A stretch of DNA of 64,000 nt from Melitaea cinxia (Eukaryota > Arthropoda > Insecta > Lepidoptera > Nymphalidae), in assembly GCF_905220565.1 (NCBI RefSeq), contig NC_059402.1:1365501-1429500 (forward strand), given 5' to 3'. How positions within the stretch are numbered: position 1 is the stretch's first letter; every line of letters starts with the position of its first letter. The notes under the pieces were generated by a model. That model searched no databases, had not been told where the DNA came from, and saw nothing but the letters and a program-made list of their open reading frames with translations. Positions 11,030 to 22,491 of the stretch are shown here, in pieces. A program made the translations under genes and the position numbers.

Positions 11030-11300
11030 ATATCTCGCTGCTGGTTAAAGGCCTCTTAGTCCGTGTAGGAGAAGGATTCGACTATGAGTAACTGTCGCTA
11101 TCAGTGTTTATGATAACAACCGGGAACAACAGCTTTACATTCTCTTCGAGGTACGGTGGAATAACCCACATATCTATATATATAGACATCTAAACCGGAT
11201 ACAAATATTTAAACTAATACAAAGTCCATTCCGAGCGGGAATCAAACCCGGAAACTACCGGTGCTTAGACGCGTACTTGGCATATGGACCACTAAACTAG
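11030..11300 (-). mobile_element. SINE, reverse orientation
   Basis: Plus-strand order is aggcctcttagtccgtgtag, gagtaactgtcgctatca, gataacaaccggga, aggtacggtgga, then a B-box-like gcgggaatcaaacccgg and gaccactaaactagggcgg. It is the reverse of the 35430-35755 element type, with the tRNA-like head at the right. Diverged from the other copies. Confidence 0.7.
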
Positions 11301-12112
11301 GGCGGATATTTAAAGTTGATGGTGAAAGAAAATATACGTATAAGAAATATGCATCTGACCGATACCGTTATATGTTAGACAACTGTCTGAATCTTTATCG
11401 AGAACCTTTATCAGGAAGTGTTCATGTTATTTATTTTGTTCGATGAGAAGTAATTTAAATAGGCTTACATGCTTTATTGTTTGATAAAGCGAGAAATAAT
11501 TATAGTTGTTGATATTTTAATCCTTACTTTAATTTTTGATTTAATTTTTTAATTTATTTTATAGTACAAAGATAAAAGCGTTAAAAAACAGAACTTAAGT
11601 TAGTTATATTAATGTTAACTTTTGTTAACAGATTAAGATTGAAAGGTAATGGGAAATTAGATCATGAAAGTAATTTAAATTACACAAATTAAAAAAAAAA
11701 CACCGAAAAAAGCGTATACGAAATTTGATACATTGTTGTTAGTAATAAAAAAAAAATAAAAAAATAAATAAGAATTCCTTAATTTTTGCGAAATTATCAA
11801 TTTAAAGATGTATTGACGCAAGAGTAAGTTTCTAGACGATTCTTTTCAATATTTTTGAATCTGTAGTATGACATTTCAAAATTTCGAATCCTACTTATAT
11901 AAAGTTAAATATGATATTTTACTTAGCAAGACAATTTATCTTCTTATAGACTATCGAAAATATACTACAATAGACTCTTTGACAATAATTTCTTCTAAAG
12001 TATTCATTACTTTTTTTTTCTTCTTAGTATTTGTAAGATGATTAGGTCAACTATACATTTTCATATTTTTAGTACTTATTGGAAAACTTTGAACGTTTGT
12101 TTATTGATATAA
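11301..12112. other. AT-rich stretch, no gene seen
   Basis: A 61-codon frame (11261-11446) starts inside the preceding SINE and shows no domain. The rest is AT-rich with poly-A tracts near 11690 and 11750. Confidence 0.6.
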
Positions 12113-12364
12113 TCATAACATAGTATAAAGTCGATTCCCGCTGTCTGTATGCTTAGATCTTTAAAACTACGCAACGGATTTTGATGCGGTTTTCTCTAGT
12201 AAATTTAGTGATTCCAGCGGAAGGTTTATATGTAATAATAAATTCATAATATAGTAGAGGAACATAATGTGATGTCGTAAATTAACACATTTTTTTGCGC
12301 ATATATATTTATTTTTTATTTAGTATCAGCATTGCACCCGTGCGAAGCCGGGGCGGATCGCTAG
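12113..12364 (+). mobile_element. Non-autonomous Helitron, family H3
   Basis: The 3' end is gcacccgtgcgaagccgggg then cggatcgCTAG (12361-12364) before T. The terminal motif is almost identical to that of the 25290-25731 element. TC at 12113 after A is the likely start. The internal text (attttgatgcggttttctct) differs from the 25290 copy, so only the end is shared. Confidence 0.75.
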
Positions 12365-12499
12365 TTGGTGTATATCTTTGGGACATTATTTGAGTAGAAC
12401 CACTTTGGTATATTGAACATTAAAAATACATTATAATAATTACTTAAGCTATTCACAATAGTTTGTTAAGGCCGCCCACTTGTGAACAAAAGCTTAAGT

Positions 12500-12605
12500 G
12501 GGAGAGTTGCGGCTGCTCAGCCGTTGGCACAGTTTGTAGTGGCCCACAAGCCCCAGAATAGAAAGCAGGGCTGCTTTCTAGTCTGGAGCTTGTGGTTTCG
12601 TTTTC
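12500..12605 (+). mobile_element. tRNA-derived SINE fragment
   Basis: ccgttggcacagtttgtagt followed by gaaagcagggctgctttcta resembles the SINE-T head (gttggcgcagtttgtagt...agaaagcaggg). It contains a short inverted repeat, agaaagcag/ctgctttct. A degraded copy. Confidence 0.5.
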
Positions 12606-12678
12606 TAGCTGGGTATAGGTGTTAAATTATAAAAAAAATAGCTTTAACAGTCATCTGTTACCTATAACACAAGCATTA

Positions 12679-12845
12679 AGTAGGAGAAGGATCAGAGCTT
12701 AATCCACCACGCTGCTCCAATGCGGGTTGGCGGATATATTCCGTACTACGAGTAACGATCGCTATCAGGTGTACATGATAACGACCGGGACCGACGGCTT
12801 AACGTGCTCTCCGAGGCACGGTGGGGAGATCCACAAGGACTGCAC
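12679..12845 (-). mobile_element. SINE fragment, reverse orientation
   Basis: Plus-strand blocks: gaaggatcagagcttaatcc, accacgctgctccaatgcgg, gagtaacgatcgctatca, gaccgacggcttaacgtgct, ctccgaggcacggtggggag. These are exact reverse counterparts of the SINE blocks at 35560-35690. The head and the far tail are missing. Confidence 0.8.
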
Positions 12846-13184
12846 AATAGAGAATTTTAGAAAGAAAAAAAAAACGTTTATTTAGGGAAAGGTATTAGAA
12901 AAAGAAGACAACACAACAATTAGAGACTTAGATTTAAAATAATTTTACCCAAAAAGGCTTTTACTCAGCTTGTGCTGCATCTGATTGAATAAAGTGTTTT
13001 TCTTTCGTGACGCCAGCGCCACTCTTTTTAATTTTAAACTATGGCGGCGCTAGTAGATTTTATTTAATTATTAGCGTAAACGTAATTTATTATCAACATA
13101 AAATGCATTACAACAATCAAAATACTAGATAATAATGAATAAATAAATGAAATATTGATAGACATATATTAATAATTGTGTTTG

Positions 13185-13608
13185 CAGGCAAACGAAGAAA
13201 AACCGACTCAAATTATATCGAGAAGTAATACAACGTAGGTAGACGAAAAAATAGTCAAGTAAATACGCATTATCAAAGATTACTCCAAAAGTCGTAATCA
13301 GATCTCAATGAAATTTAAATGTGACCACATAATAAATATCGGCTTTCGATTAAATTAAAAGTCATCAAAACCGGTACACCTAGTAAAAAGTTATGCGGAT
13401 TTTCGAGAGTTTCCCTCGATTTTTCTAAGATCCCATCATCAGATACTGGTTTCCTTATCATGGTATCAAACTAGGGATATCTCCTTTCTAACAAAAAAAG
13501 AATTATCAAAATCGGTTCATAAACGACGAAGTTATCCCTGAACATACATAAAAAAAACATATACGGTCGAATTGAATAACTTCCTCCTTTTTTGAAGTCG
13601 GTTAAAAA
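13185..13608 (+). mobile_element. Non-autonomous repeat, family M1, full-length-like
   Basis: It starts near gcaaacgaagaaaaaccgac and ends with gaagtcggttaaaa, giving an imperfect terminal inverted repeat. Internal phrases gtaatacaacgtaggtagac, gtcgtaatcagatctcaat and ggttcataaacgacgaagtt are shared with the other M1 copies. No open frame. Confidence 0.75.
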
Positions 13609-13740
13609 GAGAGCTTGAATTATAGGAAAAAAATATGTAAAACATTTTTATAAAAATGTACAATATACTCGCTCTAACACTTAAGACCCTTTTTTCATTT
13701 GTTTAAAGAAGGTATTCCTTAATATTTGTCCTGAATAAGG

Positions 13741-13925
13741 ACTTAGACTATTATCCCTAACAACATTATAAATGGGAATGTAAGTTTGTTTGTTACGCTT
13801 TCACGCGGAAACTACTTAGCCGATTATCATGAAACTTTGTTTACATATTTTTAGAGGTGTTAGAAGTAACATAATATACTTTATATTTAAAAAAATCAAT
13901 GCGAGCGAAGCCGCGTGTAAAAGCT
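13741..13925 (+). mobile_element. Helitron-like non-autonomous element
   Basis: It contains ataaatgggaatgtaagttt, cacgcggaaactacttagcc and gcgagcgaagccgcg, then tgtaaaagcta near the right end. The GC-rich segment followed by agcta resembles a Helitron 3' end whose CTAG is mutated to CTAT. Boundaries are uncertain. Confidence 0.5.
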
Positions 13926-14309
13926 ATTTATTTATAGATATAGATAAATTTTCGTAAGAGATATTGTATTAATTTAACATTTTTACAGAACTATACATAA
14001 TTGCGCAAATATAAAAAAATATACATATATACCAGTCAACCAGAAGACGAAAAATACACATTTTTGAGGTATTTACATCTGTAGTTTATCTTACGTACAC
14101 AAATTAAATTCGTTTACAAAATTGGAATCGAAACGTAAACAAGCTACTTACGTAACACTACACTGATCCTTGCGTCCTTTAATTATGATAATTATCGTGT
14201 TGATCGTCAACAGGTCTGTTGCACGCAAGCTGTTGAACGTACAAACGAGTTCGCATTGTATTCCTTGTATCCTAGCTATGTATTTCTATATCAGACACCA
14301 TCATAGTGT

Positions 14310-14625
14310 TGTGATGTGTATCCCGCGTGAGAGCACCTAAGGACCAGCAGTTTCGGATTCGACTCGCACTCGGGATTAATATTTGTAGGTACTAATATTC
14401 CTTTCCAGTCTGAATGTCTTTTTGGATCTCTCCACAGTCCATCGCAGAGAATGTTAATCTGTTAATCTCGGTCATCATCATATACTAGCGATCGTTACTC
14501 ATAGTAGGGTATATATCCCCCAAACCGAAGTGGCGCAGTGTGGTGGATTAAGCTCTGATCCTTCTCCTACATGGGCAAAGAGGCCTATGTCTAGCAGTGG
14601 AATATTACAGGCTAAAGCGAATTAG
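14310..14625 (+). mobile_element. SINE with 3' tail
   Basis: The order follows the 3618-3884 element: a degenerate head with gattcgactcgcactcggg, ttggatctctccacagtc, gatcgttactcatagtagg, gcagtgtggtggattaagct, then tctagcagtggaatattaca and ggctaaag. It is diverged from the consensus I infer among copies. Confidence 0.75.
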
Positions 14626-14799
14626 CCTTTTATTTCAGGCACTTACATTTGTTTTTTTACTTAAGTCCCAGTAACTTCTTTATTGACCTCCTGCTGGATT
14701 ATGAAGTCATAACAATAAGTTATAGTTCACAATAGAGTTTACCGTATACTGCAAAGTGTGATACTGCTAAAGCATTTGAGCTCACAGTTGACATGACAT

Positions 14800-14895
14800 T
14801 TCTGAGTGTGGGAATCGGGATTAAGCTCCGAAAATGTTACTACATGGAGCAGGAGGCCTATGTCCAGCAGTGGGATGTTACAGGCTGAATGCGAT
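14800..14895 (+). mobile_element. SINE 3' fragment
   Basis: gggattaagctccgaaaatg and ggaggcctatgtccagcagt then gggatgttacaggctgaat mark another SINE tail. It lies antisense inside a 70-codon minus frame (14739-14951), which is therefore spurious. Confidence 0.7.
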
Positions 14896-15636
14896 GCGAT
14901 TCTTGGGATTTTCTTTTCGATATCGTAGCTGTAAATTATGTAAAAACACACAAACGAATTTGATAATTTTTCATTAAATTATATAACGTTTTGAATTACT
15001 AAAACTTCTTATTGTATGTAAAAAAATATTAATTCTTTATATATTTCATTGTTTTTCACTGAGGTAGTAATTATATAGTATTATAGATTTATCTTTAAAT
15101 AAAATAATATTAATAATCTTTAATTAAAAAACAAGTAAACTTAACAAACAATACCAATAAAATTATTTATGGTATCTTAGCTATTTCCATCGACAAAGCA
15201 TATCTTTTCAATAAATGTAATCGTGTTAGCCCTGCAGTAGTGACGAAAAGCGGTATTACAAGATACTTCAAAAGCGTTGGACCGCTCTGAGTCTCTACCT
15301 TGCGCTATTAGTGTACTCTCTCCCCTATTTTAAGGTTTACGTCCTTTTAAGCGATTGTTCGGGCATCAGACGTTATCCGACATGTATCCAATTTGTAAAT
15401 GTTTATTGTGATAGCATATTTACGTGGTGGTATTTAAGAAAATTGTTGAAACTTTTGATAGATTTAGTTGTGGTATAACATTTAATAAGTATTTATTGCA
15501 TGTTTCCTCCTTAAGATACGATATTGGACTCGCGATATAAAAAATAATGAGAATTATAGTCGTATGAAATAACGCTGAACAGTGACACTGGTAAAATATA
15601 GGTAACAATTTACTATAGATACTGACATAATAAACT
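14896..15636. other. AT-rich stretch, no gene seen
   Basis: Contains a chance let-7-like string at 15060-15080 with no hairpin. Otherwise there is nothing recognisable. The patch near 15225-15380 is less AT-rich but carries no motif I can name. Confidence 0.55.
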
Positions 15637-15639
15637 TCA

Positions 15640-15825
15640 CACTAAAGGCCCCCAATAGGATTTTCTCCTGTTTCGGAGGTCAGGAAACACACACAATACA
15701 CAAGCACAAACGCCCAGACCACGACAAACAACAATACAAATGTTTCTAGTGAGCGCGTATTGAACCCACCGCCAGCGCAACCGCCAGTGCTGTGACCACT
15801 GCGCCAACGCGTCGTCGATATGAAT
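15640..15825 (-). mobile_element. SINE head, reverse orientation
   Basis: The right end (plus ctgtgaccactgcgccaacg cgtcgtc) is the reverse of the tRNA-like head gacgcgttggc...tcacagcac of 35430-35755. aaacacacacaatacacaag and cgcccagaccacgacaaaca are internal blocks. The 63-codon antisense frame over it is an artefact. Confidence 0.75.
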
Positions 15826-15904
15826 CACAAAATTGAATTTAAATTTTGATTTTTAACTTTTACTGTCTTAATTAAATATAATTTCATTAATTTAGTAGAA
15901 TAGA

Positions 15905-16262
15905 GCTGTGTAGTAGTAGCTGTGTGGCTACGGCACCAAAGAATATAGCCACCCCCTCTCTTCCCGTGAGTGTCGTAAGAGGCTACTAAGGGATAACGAG
16001 GTTTCACTACCACCTTGGAACTTAAGAAGCCGACCGATGGCGGGATAACCATCTAATCGTTGGCTTTGAAACACACAGGCCGAAGACGGGCAGCAGCGTC
16101 TTCGGTGCGACAAAGCCAGCCCCGCGGTCACCAACCCGCTTGCTCAGCGTGGTGACTATGGGTAACACACATGAGTTCACGCATTTTTGGCGCGAACTTG
16201 TGGAGGCCTATGTCCAGCAGTGGACTGCAATAGGCTAGAATGATGATGACGATAATGATGAA
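15905..16262 (+). mobile_element. 3' end of a non-LTR retrotransposon ending in (GAT)n
   Basis: The tail ctatgtccagcagtggactg then caataggctagaatgatgat is a 3' end widely seen in Lepidoptera, and further tails of the type are at 27998-28055, 52145-52268 and (reverse) 46436-46530. The upstream sequence (gtgtcgtaagaggctactaa, ggcgggataaccatctaatc, ccgaagacgggcagcagcgt) is non-coding LINE 3' region. Frames of 68-75 codons on the opposite strand are spurious. RTE-like clade is a guess. Confidence 0.75.
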
Positions 16263-16859
16263 TTTAATAGAACTTTTAAAATTTGTATTGTCACTCTAAT
16301 TGTTCATAAGAAGCCAGTCGCAAGTCAAAGCTGACACACACACTTATATTGTTTTGTACCATCTGTCTTCGTTTGGATTTTATTTTAATTAGATATTGAA
16401 CTTAGAGTAAAACTTCTGAATGGATTTCGCTTAGATCTGCGAGACTTATAATACACGTTGTAAGCCAATAATTACAACCCCACTAACGACTAACGACATT
16501 TTATCTTATTTAGCAAAATTTGGTTATAAATATAGTTTACAAAAATAGTTTTATTAAATTTGAATCATACATTAGAAACTTTTATTCGTCAATCTACCAT
16601 GAAATATGCTAGCAGAGCTTACTCTTTAACGCTCGCAACTTTAGAAGTATACCGTCCTTTTCTTACATCCGCATGGGAAGGTCCTTGAGATGGCATTAAG
16701 AAAACTGACAAGGATGTCAAGTGATAATTACTTTAAAAAAATTATAAAAAATATAGCATATTCTGAAGTATCTTAACTAGAGTCGATTTTGTTTAGTTTA
16801 TTCATAAAATTGCAATTATTAGCGTTTGTATCTATAAGATTAAAATTTTATTTTATACA
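16263..16859. other. AT-rich stretch, no gene seen
   Basis: No repeat family, splice-site pair or coding frame was recognised. Confidence 0.6.
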
Positions 16860-17149
16860 CTAGCTGTGCCCTCGACTTCGTCCGCGTATTTTTTAACAAA
16901 AAATAAATAAATTTATAAAATAAAAGTAGTCTAAGTTACTCCTTGCTACATCAGCTATCTGCTAGTCCCGTCAATCGGTCCAAGCGTTTCAGAGATTAAC
17001 CGGAACAAACCGACAGAGACACAGACAGACAAAAATTTAAAAAGACATTATTTTGGTATGTGTACCGTGTATATATCCATGTGCATTTAGTATAAAGCGC
17101 TTATTTTAATATTACAAACAGACATTCCAATTTTATTTATTTGTATAGA
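16860..17149 (-). mobile_element. Non-autonomous Helitron, family H4
   Basis: Reading minus, TCTATACAAATAAATAAAAT starts after A, and the 3' end is gaagtcgagggcacagCTAG (plus 16860-16863) before T. Both junction bases are intact. The internal block cagctatctgctagtcccgt, caatcggtccaagcgtttca, gagattaaccggaacaaa matches 38798-39051. Confidence 0.88.
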
Positions 17150-18129
17150 TTACCTATTCAATTTTAATTTTTGTCTTTAATTTAATATTACTCATTTGCA
17201 TATTATCATTTATTATTAAACTAATATGGCGCGCTATTACTATTGTTTGTTGCAAAACTAAAAGTGGAAAATTTCTATAAGATTTTCATATTTGAAAAAA
17301 CGAAATCTTTTATTTTAACGAAAAATGGAGAACAAGCGACGTAGACACGTAAAACAAAGTCCCATTATTCAAAAACAGAGCCTTAAAATAAACGAAAAAC
17401 GAAAAAAAAAAACGATCAAGAAATATTAAAAAACCCAGATGTATTCATACTCAAGGGGAAAACTAAAACAAAGGCGAGGTGCAAAAAGACGAAGGTGAGA
17501 AAATGCCTCTTAACCATCTACTTCACTTACGAGCTACTTACGTACGAGAGAATATTCCAGTCTTAGAACGAATCAGACTGGAAGTTAGTACGTTGGAGTA
17601 AAGAAATGCGTTCATTTTAATCTATACATAGTGTAGTCATCTTATGAAAAAAAAAATGTGTGAATTTTTTTATACACATTTTTTGTTGTGATTTTGTATT
17701 TAAACGCTTTAGTTATTTATTAGATTTTTTTCTTTTTCTTAAATAAATACTTCTTGCACTGTTTGCCTCGCTACATGAAACACTTAATCACGACCACGGG
17801 TTGACTGGAGTAATTCTCTTTCAGAGATGAGTCCACCCTTGCCATAGTAAACCTTACTATTATGTTACGTTTCTTTATGGATTTTTAAGTGCAATGAAAT
17901 ATAACATGTATATATGCTCTTGAAGAATGAGAAAAATTTACATAATATTAACAAATTGTTAAACGTTACAATATAAATGAATTATCTATTTAATTTTACT
18001 ATGTTTTTTTTTTTTTTCAATTCTTATTTTATAGTAGGTCTACTAATGGCCAAGGCCAATATGAATATTTATAGATTGAAAAATACGACATTTAGGGACA
18101 CATTTTTATTTGATATAGATGACTTAATT
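17150..18129. other. AT-rich stretch, no gene seen
   Basis: It includes purine-rich unique sequence at 17270-17420 and a less AT-rich patch at 17440-17590. A poly-T-containing 74-codon frame (17977-18201) runs into the LINE fragment and is spurious. Confidence 0.5.
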
Positions 18130-18134
18130 TTTTT

Positions 18135-18395
18135 TTATACAACTAGGTCCGCAAATCAGCTTACTGCTCACCTGATGGTAAGCGATTACCGTAGCCTATA
18201 AACGCCTGCAACATCGCAAGCGTGTTGCCAGCCTCGCGCCTAACCCCAGGAGCTCTGGTCACCTTACTCACCACAGGAACACAACACTGCTTGAAAGCAG
18301 TATTATTTAGCTGTGATTTTCTGTAATGTTGAGGTACTTTCCCAGTCGAGCTGCTCCAGATTTTGAGCAAGATATTTCCCACTGTGCTCTACCAG
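18135..18395 (-). mobile_element. 3' end of a non-LTR retrotransposon (family L-A), reverse
   Basis: Plus-strand blocks: gctcacctgatggtaagcga, ttaccgtagcctataaacgc, ccccaggagctctggtcacc, acacaacactgcttgaaagc, ccagtcgagctgctccaga. The family recurs at 19640-19835, 21625-21795, 22645-22915, 24690-24835 and 53095-53330. CR1/L2-like placement is from general resemblance only. No reverse transcriptase remains. Confidence 0.8.
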
Positions 18396-18404
18396 CTACT
18401 TTTT

Positions 18405-18555
18405 TTTTCGATAAACATACATACAAATAATACATAAATAAATAAATGTATATATTTCACCCAGACACTCAGACTCGGGGTGGAAATCGAACCCACAACC
18501 CCGCATGAAAAGAGCAGAAAGCAGGGTGACTACAAACTGCGCCAACGGGCTAGTC
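18405..18555 (-). mobile_element. tRNA-derived SINE (SINE-T), reverse
   Basis: Reading minus it starts at the head gcccgttggcgcagtttgta and has a B-box in gggttcgatttccaccccga, followed by an AT-rich tail with atttatttattt and a final (cgaaaaaaaa) run. It abuts the LINE fragment on its left. A second good copy is at 53985-54140. Confidence 0.85.
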
Positions 18556-18934
18556 TAATAAGTTCATTAATTAAGCTATAAAGATCCTATGGTGAGCAAA
18601 GAGTTCCGTTATTAAGTTCAAGAAGGCCCGGTAGTTGTACAGTAGTACGTAGATTATATAAAATTTAGGAAAATGGGTTCATATCAATAAACAAATGAGT
18701 GCCTTACACTCAATGACTTTCACAAGAATTTACTCTTATGTCAAGGGTCCGGAAACACAAACAACAAACAGACCACAAACATGAACGTCTAGACTACGTC
18801 AAACATGTCACATTATCTTTAATATAAACTTAATTAAACATAAAACAGATGAAACCGCGTGCAAAACGTAGCTTTACAATATTAAAAAATCGCTTCCTTA
18901 TTGTTGTAAAAACGGCATAACCCTTTATATTCAT

Positions 18935-19135
18935 AATGAGTATGAAAAGAGGGGGGTAGGGGGTGGGTCCACGGTGGATATAATAAATTCATTTGCTAGT
19001 TTTTCCAATAATTCCCCCGATTGGTGGAAAAACGTTCTGCTTTTCATATTGAATTGCCCGTTCGTTGTTTTATCTCTTTTTATCGCGGCCCGCTACCTAC
19101 GTTTGACACATCCTGTCATTTCATCTTGACACTAT
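18935..19135. promoter_or_regulatory. Purine-run unique block, candidate CRE
   Basis: gaggggggtagggggtgggt (about 18950-18969) is followed by attcccccgattggtggaaa and aattgcccgttcg, then tatcgcggcccgctacctac. It holds a CCAAT-type inverted box (attgg) and GC-rich unique sequence inside AT-rich DNA. No repeat copy was noticed elsewhere. Conserved regulatory role is inferred only. Confidence 0.35.
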
Positions 19136-19639
19136 CCCATCCAATTATCACAGATTAAAAAACATCTGCTAATCTTTTAATATAGATAACATTATTGTCA
19201 TTGCATTGTAATATTTATAATTAGTTAATTAGTTTTTAATGTAATTAACATATTTTTTAAATATTCAAATAAAATTTTAAGACTAAATTAATATAGAGAT
19301 TGTAATTATTTTGTAATGCATTGATAAAAATTCTAACACGAGATAAATCATTTTTTTTAAACTTATATATGTTAAATCCACTCAAAAATTTTATCTAAGT
19401 TTAATGAAGACTTTTCATTAATGTGCTAATTTTAAAAGCTACTCAAATCATATCAGTATTCCCGAAAGAAAATGCTTATTTTTTATAGTAACATAAAGCG
19501 TATATTTTTTCATATTTTATATTAAGTTATCTGCGTTAGGATAAAACCGCTTATACGATTTAAACGGAAACCATTATATATAAAGATATTGTGTAACTTA
19601 ATGACGAAAATCAAAAAATATATGTACGTGTAAATTTTG
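19136..19639. other. AT-rich stretch, no gene seen
   Basis: Very AT-rich, with no repeat signature and no credible coding frame. Confidence 0.6.
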
Positions 19640-19835
19640 AGATATCTTGCTGGAAGCATGGAGCAGCTCGATCGGGGAAGTACTTACCTTACAGAAAATC
19701 ACAGTTAAATACAGCTCACAATTAGTTTGTTCCTGTGGTCATTTAAGTAGCCGGAGTTTCAGGTGTTGCAGGCGTCCATAGGCCACCATCCGCTTACCAT
19801 CAGGCGGACCGTACACTTATTCATAATCATAGTAG
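19640..19835 (+). mobile_element. LINE family L-A 3' fragment
   Basis: gcatggagcagctcgatcgg, cttacagaaaatcacagtta, ttgcaggcgtccataggcca and ccgcttaccatcaggcggac follow the L-A order in plus orientation, in diverged form. Confidence 0.75.
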
Positions 19836-20109
19836 TACTAAAGAGGTAAACTTAACTATACATTTAGAGTGTAAACTACTGCTTTTCAAATAGGAAATGA
19901 CTGCTGCACTAATACGCCTGTTATATTGAGCCAAACCACTGCCCCGTTCTTTCTCCAAAAGAAAGACAAATAGTATGTAATTGTACGTACTTACTAGTAA
20001 TACTACCTACCTCTTCAGAGTCCCTCTGCCTCTCGTAATCTGCAAATAAAAGGTATATTACTAAAAATGTAGACTTGAATTAACTTATTTAGTTGTAGCA
20101 TACGTAGTT

Positions 20110-20345
20110 TGTTATATAAAATTTACGCTTTAAAAAAAAGCGTGTGTGTTTTAGCTTAAAAGCACAAAATAGTCAAAATAGGCACAAAAATCGGTTTACT
20201 TGTCTAGAAAATAATTAATACCATATCAAACGGTAAATAAACGAATCAAATAACGCCATCTATCGGAACCCTTTTTGGTTTCGACAGATGGCGTTACAAG
20301 AAACGTAACGAGGTCATTCGTTCAGTAAAATTTACGCTTCTAATT
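20110..20345. mobile_element. MITE-like element with a central inverted repeat
   Basis: aacgccatctatcgg and cgacagatggcgtt form an imperfect hairpin near 20250-20296. The flanking word aaaatttacgctt occurs on both sides (20117-20131 and 20327-20340). This arrangement suggests a foldback element, but the termini are not certain. Confidence 0.5.
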
Positions 20346-20679
20346 TTTTTTTCATATGTGAAAATCGATTCTTATGTAATAAATTCCAAAAATGATTAAC
20401 AAAAATGAGTGTATGAAATATTTGTAAGTTGAAACCGGACAAGACGTCTAGCTTCATAATAAATTGTAGCTACAAAAGTCGTTAGCTGATTACTAATCAT
20501 CTCAATATAAAGTCTTTGATGAATTTTCGTATGAATGAGTGTTTATTAGCAAGCCGCTATTTGGTGCTAGATTATTAATACAATTCGTAAAGTTATCTGT
20601 GCTTATGCCATATTATGTACATTATGCTAACCCTATGACAGGTATCAAAACTCCAACGAGTGAACCCTAATATAAAAGA

Positions 20680-20880
20680 AGTAAACAAACGCCTCACACT
20701 CGACGACGCGTCGCGTGTCTTCTGTGTCGGGGTTCTGAAAACACACACTGTCTCAAACGACCGTACATTTACAAACGTCTATATGGGACTATACGAATGT
20801 TGCCATGAGCGGGGTTCAAGTCCGCTACTGCCTCGCAATAAACAGTACTTGACCGCTGCGCTAACGCTTCATCATTATAT
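20680..20880 (-). mobile_element. SINE head, reverse orientation, degenerate
   Basis: tcggggttctgaaaacacac, gagcggggttcaagtccgct (B-box on minus) and gaccgctgcgctaacgcttc correspond to the reverse of the tRNA-like head seen at 35430. The 75-codon plus frame through it is not a gene. Confidence 0.65.
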
Positions 20881-21620
20881 ATATTAGCTTATTAATTAAT
20901 TTATTTTTTTATTACGATTGTATGTTTGATCAATGCTTGCATGACGTATGACATGCGTTTAGTACAGCACGATTCTATTAAATGAATTGACACATGACAA
21001 TAGAGAAATTGTTAACTTGCTTTATTTCTCAATCTACATTTTGAAACGTTTAAATACTCTCGTAAAATTGTTTGTTTGATTTCACACTTTATACAGTAAT
21101 TTTTTTAATAAAAATTAATTTAAAAAAATCACTATTTATTTAGTTTAAAATATTTAACATCGGTATGATAGCTACATAATTTTAAATTGTTTGTTTATAG
21201 TAAAATTAATTTGTTTAAATATTATACGAGGCTCGCTTAAGTTTGATATGCATTTGATTCCTTTAACGCTACAACTGTTTAAAGAGAGCGATAAACATCC
21301 AACATCAGGTGAACCAACCGACAAAATCCCGTCTAGAACCTTTTTTAAAACACCCCCTCACAGTTCACAGTTGATTTACATTCATAAAGTTCTCAGAAGT
21401 TGTTATTCAACAGAAATTTTGCCTTAAGCTGCGAACGTTATTATAATCTCAAATCCGAAAATCTAGACAATCTTTTAGGAGAACTAAACGTTTCTATCTA
21501 AAATAATTATAATTCGTTTTGTTCATACAAAACATCTGTTATACACTTACTTGTTTAAAACGGTTAAAGTTTTCAATTTTTTTTTCTGTATCCCGTGGTA
21601 ACATTATTTCTGATCACCAT
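20881..21620. other. AT-rich stretch, no gene seen
   Basis: A 78-codon frame (21191-21427) starts at a non-ATG codon and shows no domain. No repeat was recognised. Confidence 0.5.
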
Positions 21621-21624
21621 GAGA

Positions 21625-21795
21625 CAACTGGTAAAAAGAGTGATTGTATGTTCCTGTTGAAGAGTAAGGTGACCAGCGATCTTGGGAGGAATTAGGGATG
21701 CAGCAACGCGCTTGCAATACTTCTGGTGTTGCAGGCGTCTACAGGCTACGGTAATCGCTTACCATCCAGTGAGCCGTACGCTTGTTTGCCGTATA
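21625..21795 (+). mobile_element. LINE family L-A 3' fragment
   Basis: ttcctgttgaagagtaaggt, gaccagcgatcttgggagga, tgttgcaggcgtctacaggc and gagccgtacgcttgtttgcc are L-A blocks. The 64-codon frame that begins here is spurious. Confidence 0.8.
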
Positions 21796-21814
21796 GTTAT
21801 ATATTTAAAAAAAA

Positions 21815-22015
21815 CTTTTTACTGGGTGCACCGATTTTGATGGATGTTTTTTATTTGAAAGCAGGCGCTTGTTTTGTAGTCCCAATTAAATTTGATCGAC
21901 ATCTCAAAAGTAGTTTTTGAGTTATCTATAGTTATACGTATTTAGTTGACAATTTTTTCAACCCACGTTGATGTTCTCATTACTTATCGATGCAAATAGA
22001 TATCGTTTTGTTTTG
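21815..22015 (-). mobile_element. Family M1 fragment, reverse
   Basis: The right end gttctcattacttatcgatg then caaatagatatcg and the block ctgggtgcaccgattttgat are reverse counterparts of M1 text (cgagaagtaatac, aaaaccggtacaccta). Part of the element is missing. Confidence 0.5.
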
Positions 22016-22144
22016 TGTGAAAAAGTTTAAAAGCAGTCTGACTATTCAAAATACAACCCGTCTGAGTCCACACAATTTAAGTCATTAGATAGAAACAACT
22101 GTGTCAACCACGACCGATTATTTAATGTCTGTGTGTACATAGAG

Positions 22145-22491
22145 AATTTTTTGAAACTTAAAACGTAAACACCTTTCCGTAATATTATTTGAATAATTCG
22201 CGATATTAAATGTTTTAAATTTTCAATTTAATTGCTGTAAATTAAGTGACATTATATAAATGACACTTATTGTCGTACGCTAGGATAATTATCTGCTTAT
22301 AATTAACGAGCGACGTTTAAAAATTTTTTGAAACTTAAAACGTAAACACCTTTCTGTAATATTATTTGAATAATTCGCGATATTAAATTTTTTAAATTTT
22401 CAATTCGATTGCTGTAAATTAAGTGACTTTATATAAATGACACTTATTGTCGTATGCTAGACAATTATCTGCTTATAATTAACTAACGACA
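22145..22491 (+). repeat. Tandem duplication, unit 177 bp
   Basis: Two head-to-tail copies (about 22145-22321 and 22322-22491) share ttttttgaaacttaaaacgt, aataattcgcgatatta, ttgctgtaaattaagtgac and gacacttattgtcgta with few substitutions. The second copy ends in the terminus of an H1 Helitron. A recent local duplication of unique or Helitron-linked sequence. Confidence 0.92.

Noticed and set aside
15060..15080. String tgaggtagtaattatatagt resembling let-7
   Set aside because: The seed matches but the middle differs, one base is missing, and no complementary arm lies within 100 nt on either side, so no hairpin precursor forms. Chance match in AT-rich DNA.
18592..18605. gtgagcaaag resembling the start of mir-87
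   Set aside because: Only ten bases match and no hairpin is evident.
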